DNA from: Parcubacteria group bacterium SW_6_46_9
GTDB taxonomy: Bacteria; Patescibacteriota; Minisyncoccia; Phycocordibacterales; SW-6-46-9
NCBI GenBank assembly: GCA_003022255.1
Contig: PXPA01000014.1
Coordinates: forward strand, 1 to 7,134
Reading direction: 5' to 3'
DNA: 7,134 nucleotides
The position numbers and the translations under genes were made by a program. The notes below the pieces were generated by a model, which had not been told where the DNA came from, made no database searches, and saw nothing but the letters and a program-made list of their open reading frames with translations. Position 1 is the stretch's first letter. Each line of letters opens with the position of its first letter. Below, in pieces: positions 5,269 to 7,134 of the stretch.

Positions 5269-6289
5269 TTACTGTATCTTAGCAAGCGCCACCGCTAGCA
5301 TGCTTTCTGCCCAACCAAGCGGATTATTTTCATTGGGTTTGTCTGTATTTGCGTAATACAGCTCCGGTACGCCTTGGTCGGTAATTGTCCGCTCGGCTTT
5401 TTTCAGCCACTTTTGAGCTTGTTTGTCCTCCCCACGCTCATGGTGAACAATAGCCAGCCACGAAAACCCGAAACTCCACTCGGCTTCCTCCGAAAAGCCA
5501 TCCTCGTTGCGGTTGTAGTACTCATCATTTTTGTAACGTAGGACTCCTTTTCGGCGCGCTAAATGATACTCCATTCGTTCTAAAATTGTCTCAGCATGCT
5601 CTCCTTCAACAAGATCGTACGGGTACAGAAGGGATAGCTGAGCCAAATCACAAAACTTTGTTTCTGATTCTCTCGGTAGTAAGTCTGATAACGTCTGCTG
5701 GCCTTTGGTAATTAACTCATCAGGCACATCAGTAAAAGGATAGTTGTTGCAGCTTTTTGAGACCAGCGACACACGCCCCAACTGACGAGGCATGCACTTC
5801 TTCGTACTCTTCCCAGACGCCGTTGTCTGGATCATGCCAGTACTCAACGGATTCAAGATAATCAATGAGACGCTGGATAATGCTGTGATCTTTTTCGGTA
5901 ATTATCTCCCTTCCTTTTTCTTCTAAATCAGCCAGTTTAAAAAGAACCGCGCCGACAGCATCGTGCTGTTTGTTGCCCCACTCCTCCCAAAATTCCTCAA
6001 AGGTTTCCGGGTGGTACCGAGCGTGAATGTACTGCCACGCTTCCTGCGGGGAGTTATCGGCTGCCCAATCAATTTTGTCTTCATGCTTGCGAAAAATACC
6101 AATGATTGCTGTCCACAAATCTTCGACAAGGCCCCACTCTCCGGCTGCTTCCAACCCTAAAGAAATATAAAAATTATCACGAAGCCAGGCTTTATCATAC
6201 CCGGTTTCCACACCCTGTGAGGAGGCCAAAAATAAGCCCCGTTCTGTATGCAGGCTCTTTATGTTGTCAATGCGTTCTTGTAAATCCAT
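5269..6289 (-). pseudogene. GH15/phosphorylase-kinase-like glucosidase, split by a frame break
   Basis: Two overlapping frames form one (alpha/alpha)6-barrel glycoside hydrolase of the GH15/PHKA-like group, which cleaves terminal glucose from alpha-glucans. The first frame (ATG 6289) has GYDKAWLRDNFY (30-41, the W-x-RDN signature), HARYHPETFEEFW and WGNKQHDAVGAVLF (104-117), and DPDNGVWEEYEEVHASSVGA (153-172), the usual general-acid region. It ends after KKLQQ. The second frame carries DVPDELITKGQQTLSDLLPRE, LAQLSLLYPYDLV, GVLRYKNDEYYNR, EEAEWSFGFSWLAI (probable catalytic base region) and NPLGWAESMLAVALAKI, ending at TAA 5269-5271. Deleting one base near 5740-5758 gives 339 residues without a starch-binding or N-terminal beta domain, short for a secreted glucoamylase. 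No signal peptide is seen, so it may act on internal glycogen-like polymer. The ATG lies 9 bases past the coiled-coil gene's stop, without a Shine-Dalgarno sequence, suggesting one mRNA. As written, the product would lack the C-terminal catalytic half. Confidence 0.85.
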
Positions 6290-6298
6290 ACTTAGCAG

Positions 6299-6751
6299 TC
6301 ATTTGAAAACTTTGGTTTCTCGTTGCTGTTTCTGGGCTGCCACACTCTTCACTTTTGGGCCTGTCTTTTGACCCAGTGTATCTTTTAATTCATTTTCCTT
6401 GTGACCAAGATAATGCAGCAAACGGTAGCACAGTTTTGCTTCCACTGTTGTTTTATCTGTTTTCTCAAGACGTTCTTTTAATGCTTCACACCTCTCTTCT
6501 ATTTGTGCTAACTTCATCTTAACCTCCTTTTGCTCACTAATCTCTTCGCCAAGACCCTCTTCAACGTCTTGTATTAGTTTTGTTACCTCATCATGTGCTT
6601 TCTCCACCGTTCTCAGCGTATCAATTTTATGTGATTTGTCCGATAAGGATACTCCTTCCTTATTTACTCCAAGCATTTCTTCAATTTCTGACTTTCTCTC
6701 TTCCGAAGATTTTGGCCCGACATTTTTCTCTGGCCCGTTAAATGGCGACAT
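6299..6751 (-). CDS. Unrecognised charged coiled-coil protein
   Basis: An intact gene of 150 residues that I do not recognise. It is very rich in Lys, Glu and Asp and has no membrane segment or signal peptide. Residues about 45-125 show heptad-like spacing of Leu, Ile and Val (for example VTKLIQDVEEGLG, LAQIEERCEALKERLEK, LCYRLLHYLGHKENELKDTL), predicting one or two long helices that pair as a coiled coil. There are two cysteines (88 and 108). The ends are polar and probably disordered. The stop is TGA, and the glucosidase ATG follows 9 bases later, so the two are probably one transcription unit. The base composition is visibly more AT-rich than the other genes. No function is proposed; its only clue is the shared unit with the glucosidase. 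Confidence 0.75.
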   Translation of the reverse strand: MSPFNGPEKNVGPKSSEERKSEIEEMLGVNKEGVSLSDKSHKIDTLRTVEKAHDEVTKLIQDVEEGLGEEISEQKEVKMKLAQIEERCEALKERLEKTDKTTVEAKLCYRLLHYLGHKENELKDTLGQKTGPKVKSVAAQKQQRETKVFK

Positions 6752-6782
6752 GGTTTAATTGCTTAATTAATATTACACGTTG

Positions 6783-6791
6783 ATTGTAACA
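6783..6791 (-). promoter_or_regulatory. Extended -10 promoter for the coiled-coil/glucosidase unit
   Basis: TGTTACAAT on the minus strand is an extended -10 whose hexamer matches TATAAT at five of six positions. It sits 31 bases before ATG 6751, implying a leader of about 25 AT-rich bases. No -35 match is seen at the usual spacing. Confidence 0.4.
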
Positions 6792-6850
6792 CCTTTATTA
6801 CTGCTGGAGACACTTAATCGGTTCCAGATTTACGTTCTTCTCGTACTTCC

Positions 6851-7134
6851 CTACCGCTTATCGCAAACACCAGAAACCGACAAGAAATCAGCAGTCATAT
6901 TACATAACCTGTCGAGATGAGAGCGTTTTTGTAGTATGTGCGGTGCCCCTTCAATTGTCTTATACGTTACGGGCGCATCTTCTTTTTGAGCAACCCGGTC
7001 AAGTAACGCCGCCTGTACGGGGTCAACGATGTTATCCTCTGTACTCTGAATAGCTAATGCCGGCGTATCCTGCAAGTCTTCCAGGTCATAGATTAACGAT
7101 GACTCCATATAAGCATCAATTGTGTCCGGTGATG
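6851..7134 (-). CDS. Alpha/beta hydrolase, C-terminal part, enters from outside window
   Basis: The frame is open from the window edge (7134) to TAG at 6851-6853, about 93 residues. An ATG at 7108 is internal; the frame continues upstream as SPDTIDAYMESS. TPALAIQSTEDNIVDP is the strand and turn that carry the catalytic acid of alpha/beta hydrolases (the Asp in STED), and IEGAPHILQ carries the catalytic His. The final helix LDRLCNMTADFLSV is typical of the fold's end. The nucleophile elbow (GxSxG) would lie outside the window, so the substrate cannot be guessed; esterases, lipases and peptidases of the clan share this end. The gap of about 100 bases to the coiled-coil gene contains that gene's own promoter, so the two are probably separate units. 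Confidence 0.8.
   Translation of the reverse strand, partial: SPDTIDAYMESSLIYDLEDLQDTPALAIQSTEDNIVDPVQAALLDRVAQKEDAPVTYKTIEGAPHILQKRSHLDRLCNMTADFLSVSGVCDKR

Noticed and set aside
5740..5758. Programmed +1 frameshift in the glucosidase
   Set aside because: There is no prfB-like shift signal (slow stop codon plus upstream Shine-Dalgarno), and the gene class has no known recoding. A one-base insertion is simpler.
6790..6850. Terminator for the alpha/beta hydrolase gene (CTGGA...TCCAG)
   Set aside because: It has only five pairs across a 14-base loop and no T-run.
1..7134. Alternative genetic code (UGA as Gly or Trp)
   Set aside because: The coiled-coil gene ends naturally at TGA before the next start, the broken genes need frame changes and not stop read-through, and tryptophans are TGG.

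Overview
All protein genes supported here lie on the minus strand, so transcription runs from high to low coordinates. The proteins suggest a bacterium of the Candidate Phyla Radiation (Patescibacteria), possibly close to Saccharibacteria. The grounds are a small membrane protein with a WHY motif and an SPWRR motif next to a membrane-anchored Clp-like protein, a cupredoxin on a Ser/Thr/Pro-rich stalk, and a GH15/phosphorylase-kinase-like glucosidase. This is inference from remembered families, not a search. TAA, TAG and TGA are all used as stops and no gene is interrupted only by TGA, so the standard bacterial code fits and the UGA-Gly code of Gracilibacteria/SR1 does not.

Layout, in order of transcription: (1) 7134-6851, the C-terminal end of an alpha/beta hydrolase that enters from outside the window. 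(2) 6751-5269, a probable two-gene unit: an unrecognised charged coiled-coil protein, then a GH15-like glucosidase with a frame break near 5750. (3) 5130-3442, an intact KefB-type cation/proton antiporter with a C-terminal TrkA-N domain. (4) 3143-2598, an intact membrane-anchored cupredoxin. (5) 2597-1954, about 640 bases without a gene, packed with repeats and inverted repeats. (6) 1947-1, a tight cluster: a TIGR01777-type epimerase (frame break near 1500), the small WHY-motif membrane protein (frame break near 920) and the N-terminal part of a membrane-anchored Clp-like protein that runs off the window.

Three of eight genes are broken by apparent single-base frame errors, each beside an A/T homopolymer on the coding strand. 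This could be sequencing error in a long-read or metagenomic assembly, or real decay. The annotation treats each pair of fragments as one gene.

The most distinctive non-coding material is the 1954-2597 spacer. It holds a REP-like hairpin pair, a degenerate tandem repeat, a 65-base direct repeat in two copies about 86% identical, each followed by a structured stretch, and a 125-base three-way-junction inverted repeat abutting the cupredoxin stop codon. The octamer ATACTATA occurs in the upstream region of three transcription units in the same orientation and looks like a shared -10 element. None of the seven visible start codons has a Shine-Dalgarno sequence. I see no CRISPR array, tRNA, rRNA, transposase, integrase or defence gene.
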